Shown one piece after another: positions 5,904-7,579 of a stretch of 7,579 nt of DNA. Positions within the stretch are counted from its first letter, which is position 1, and each line of letters begins with the position of its first letter. The position numbers and the translations under genes are program-made. The DNA comes from Bacilli bacterium (GTDB taxonomy: Bacteria; Bacillota_I; Bacilli_A; RF39; UBA660): the NCBI GenBank assembly GCA_017411235.1, contig JAFPMR010000241.1, positions 1 to 7,579 of the forward strand, in the 5' to 3' direction. The notes beneath the pieces were generated by a model, which was not told the DNA's origin, did no database searches, and saw nothing but the letters and a program-made list of their open reading frames with translations.

Positions 5904-5924
5904 CAAAATATAAGGTGATAATAT
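5891..5924 (+). repeat. 13-bp near-identical direct repeat before lepB
   Basis: AAAGTGATAATAT (5891-5903) and AAGGTGATAATAT (5912-5924) differ at one base and start 21 bp apart, two turns of the helix. The second copy holds the ribosome site and the first two bases of the start codon; the first is followed by C rather than G and so gives no ATG. Confidence 0.6.
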
Positions 5925-6441
5925 GGAAGCCGAAATGCATATAGGTAAAAAAATATCTAATATTATAATTACTATTTTATTTCTTATAATTGTCGTATGT
6001 ATATTTTGCATAATATTCCTAAAAATAACTACCTTTCATATTGTAGGACATAGTATGAATCCTACCTTAGTAGAAAATGAATTAGTAGTTGCCATACCAA
6101 AAGATAAATACAATAGAGGAGATATTATTGCTTTTGATTTAGATGGTACTACTGCTATCAAAAGAATCATTGGAGTACCAGGAGATAAAGTATTTATAGA
6201 TGAAGATGGAAAAGTATATATAAATGACCAAGAGTTAAAAGAAAATTACGTTAAAGAAAAATATAAAGGTGACGTTGAAATAATAAATCCCTATCAAGTA
6301 ATTGAAGGAGAATACTTTGTTCTAGGTGATAACAGAAAAGACTCTAAAGACAGTCGTTTACTAAATGTTGGTGCTATAAAAGAAGATAAAATTAAAGCTA
6401 AAATAATAGCATCTATTTCTAAATTAAGAATAATCAAATAA
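5923..6441 (+). CDS. lepB: type I signal peptidase
   Basis: This membrane enzyme cleaves signal peptides from exported proteins. The 172-residue protein has one N-terminal membrane helix (about 13-34), as in Bacillus Sip proteins, and an outer catalytic domain. Ser44 in GHSMNPTL is the nucleophile (box B), Lys80 in AIKRIIGVPGD is the general base (box D), and LGDNRKDSKDSR (134-145) is box E. The domain NKYNRGDI-like segment (61-68) fits box C. All catalytic residues are intact. The start follows AAGGTGA at 5912-5918. The gene appears to have its own promoter and terminator and does not belong to suf. It would not process the cyclophilin lipoprotein, which needs signal peptidase II. Confidence 0.95.
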   Translation: MEAEMHIGKKISNIIITILFLIIVVCIFCIIFLKITTFHIVGHSMNPTLVENELVVAIPKDKYNRGDIIAFDLDGTTAIKRIIGVPGDKVFIDEDGKVYINDQELKENYVKEKYKGDVEIINPYQVIEGEYFVLGDNRKDSKDSRLLNVGAIKEDKIKAKIIASISKLRIIK

Positions 6442-6443
6442 AA

Positions 6444-6476
6444 AGACAAGTTTTATGCAATAAAACTCGTTTTTTT
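6444..6476 (+). terminator. intrinsic terminator of lepB
   Basis: ACAAGTTTTAT (6446-6456) pairs with ATAAAACTCGT (6460-6470) around GCA with one A-C mismatch, followed by T from 6470 to 6476. Confidence 0.75.
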
Positions 6477-6477
6477 A

Positions 6478-6486
6478 TGATATAAT
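6478..6486 (+). promoter_or_regulatory. extended -10 promoter of the last gene
   Basis: TGATATAAT is a perfect extended -10 (TG, one base, TATAAT), placed directly after the lepB terminator T-run. No -35 match is seen at 16-18 bp, which is common for extended -10 promoters. The start would fall near 6493, before the ribosome site AAGGTG (6500-6505). Confidence 0.65.
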
Positions 6487-6511
6487 TATTACATGATAGA
6501 AGGTGTGTTGG

Positions 6512-7579
6512 ATGAATCCAAAAGAATTAATTAGAAAACACATAAAAGAAAGACTAAAAGGCCTAGAAGAATTAGGTCAAGTTTATAGTGATGATAAAAT
6601 AGAACAATTAGCAGAAAATCTATCTAAATCAGGTAAATCATTAACTGAGATAAGTATGCTAATAGACAATAAGTTCTCATATCAATTAAGAAAAGTAAAA
6701 CACGACAACTATCTAGCATCATTAAAAGAATATTATTTATCATCTGTTGATAAATTAAAAAGTGGCAACAATTGCTATCTTCTATCATACGAACAAGGTG
6801 TTAAAGTACTAGAACAAGCTAACTTAAAAGAAGGAAAAACACTAGAAAATGGTTTAACACTTGTTGAAGTAAATGGAGAGAAAAAAGGATACAAAAAAGC
6901 TAATAGTGTTAATAATGACTATGAACTAATCATGAGTGATATAGCTTACTTATTAAACATTGATTATGCTAATACCTATCGTATCTTTGATAAAAAGATG
7001 GAACCACAAGGAATCTTAAACTTATCATTTACTGATAAAAATGAAAGATTCCTAAGTTTAGAAGAAGCACTAAGATATGTAAAAGAAGAATCTCCAAAAT
7101 TTAATTTAAAACAAGAATTATTATCATATCATGATAAACATATAAAATATGGCTTAAAGAAAGCAAAAGAAGATGAATACTTAAAGAACATTGAATATGT
7201 CTTTGACTTATTCAGTGCTTTACCAGATATAACTTCTGAAAATATTGATGAATTAAAATACTTCTACCTAAACATGAAAGTATTTGAACTATTAACAAAT
7301 AGTTTAGATAACAATCTAAATAATATTGGTATAATAGTTAACAAAAAATCATTAAAGAAATACACATATCGTTTATCTCCATCTTACAACAAATATGTTA
7401 CTAAGATGGATAACTTAGAAGCTGATGAAACAATTTGCAATTTCTATATTGTTAAAAAGAAAGCCTTATTAGGAACTTTAGTTAACAATTATTATGATTA
7501 TGTTAAAGACACATTATCATTAATTGCAGATAATAGTGAATCTTTAATATCACTAATTAAACAAGTAATAAAAGAACAC
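6512..7579 (+). CDS. uncharacterised protein, weakly HipA-like kinase fold (partial, runs off the window)
   Basis: An open frame of 356 codons has no stop before the window ends. The start ATG 6512 follows AAGGTG (6500-6505). It has no signal peptide or membrane helix, so it is likely cytosolic. Residues 1-82 are a charged helical part. From about 90 the order of motifs recalls HipA-type kinases: GYKKANSVNNDYELIMSDI (126-144), like the lysine strand and following helix; LLNIDYANTYRIF; then FELLTNSLDNNLNNIGII (258-275), like the FDYLIGNTDRHLGNFGFL catalytic loop; and LSPSYNK (288-294), like LAPLYDN. Asp266, Asn271 and Gly273 fit, but His is replaced by Asn268 and the metal-binding Asp by Asn293. 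If the resemblance is real it may be a pseudokinase. No HipB-like gene is next to it in the window. The family call is tentative; the coding call is firm. Confidence 0.6.
   Translation, partial: MNPKELIRKHIKERLKGLEELGQVYSDDKIEQLAENLSKSGKSLTEISMLIDNKFSYQLRKVKHDNYLASLKEYYLSSVDKLKSGNNCYLLSYEQGVKVLEQANLKEGKTLENGLTLVEVNGEKKGYKKANSVNNDYELIMSDIAYLLNIDYANTYRIFDKKMEPQGILNLSFTDKNERFLSLEEALRYVKEESPKFNLKQELLSYHDKHIKYGLKKAKEDEYLKNIEYVFDLFSALPDITSENIDELKYFYLNMKVFELLTNSLDNNLNNIGIIVNKKSLKKYTYRLSPSYNKYVTKMDNLEADETICNFYIVKKKALLGTLVNNYYDYVKDTLSLIADNSESLISLIKQVIKEH

Noticed and set aside
6512..7579. The last gene as a displaced sufB
   Set aside because: It has no SufB/D signature (no LFYL-SRGL type motif, no beta-helix pattern) and has its own promoter after lepB.

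Overview
The window looks like chromosomal DNA from a low-GC Bacillota relative (Bacilli, Erysipelotrichia or a mollicute-like gut lineage; the genus cannot be told from sequence alone). The clues are very AT-rich DNA, AGA/TTA/AAA-type codon use, Firmicutes-style genes (suf order C-D-S-U with a SufU rather than an IscU), compact sigma-A promoters and short intrinsic terminators. All genes are on the + strand. No tRNA, rRNA, CRISPR array or insertion sequence is visible, and no stretch over 300 bases lacks a gene.

Layout. (1) 43-702: a lipoprotein cyclophilin (peptidyl-prolyl isomerase) with its own terminator. (2) 765-1664: a membrane-anchored thioredoxin-fold protein with a long Lys/Thr/Pro-rich cytoplasmic tail of pentapeptide repeats, ended by a strong terminator. 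(3) 1768-2688: a LysR-type regulator behind a near-consensus promoter. (4) 2792-5862: a suf iron-sulfur assembly operon, sufC, a short SufD-like gene, sufS and sufU. It is driven by a promoter whose spacer carries a C-tract palindrome and is closed by a hairpin at the end of sufU. (5) 5923-6441: a type I signal peptidase (lepB) with its own promoter and terminator. (6) 6512 to beyond the window end: a large protein of uncertain family that weakly resembles HipA-like kinases but has altered catalytic positions.

How the genes fit together. SufS removes sulfur from cysteine, SufU accepts it, and the SufC ATPase plus its SufB/D-type partner form the scaffold on which the cluster is built. The usual Firmicutes operon is sufC-D-S-U-B. 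Here sufB is absent: a terminator and then lepB follow sufU, and the only SufB/D-type protein is about 230 residues instead of 400 or more. That reduced scaffold is the most unusual point in the window. The cyclophilin, the thioredoxin-like protein and the signal peptidase all act at or outside the membrane, but separate promoters and terminators argue against one shared operon. The LysR gene lies just upstream of suf and is a candidate regulator of it, without direct proof.
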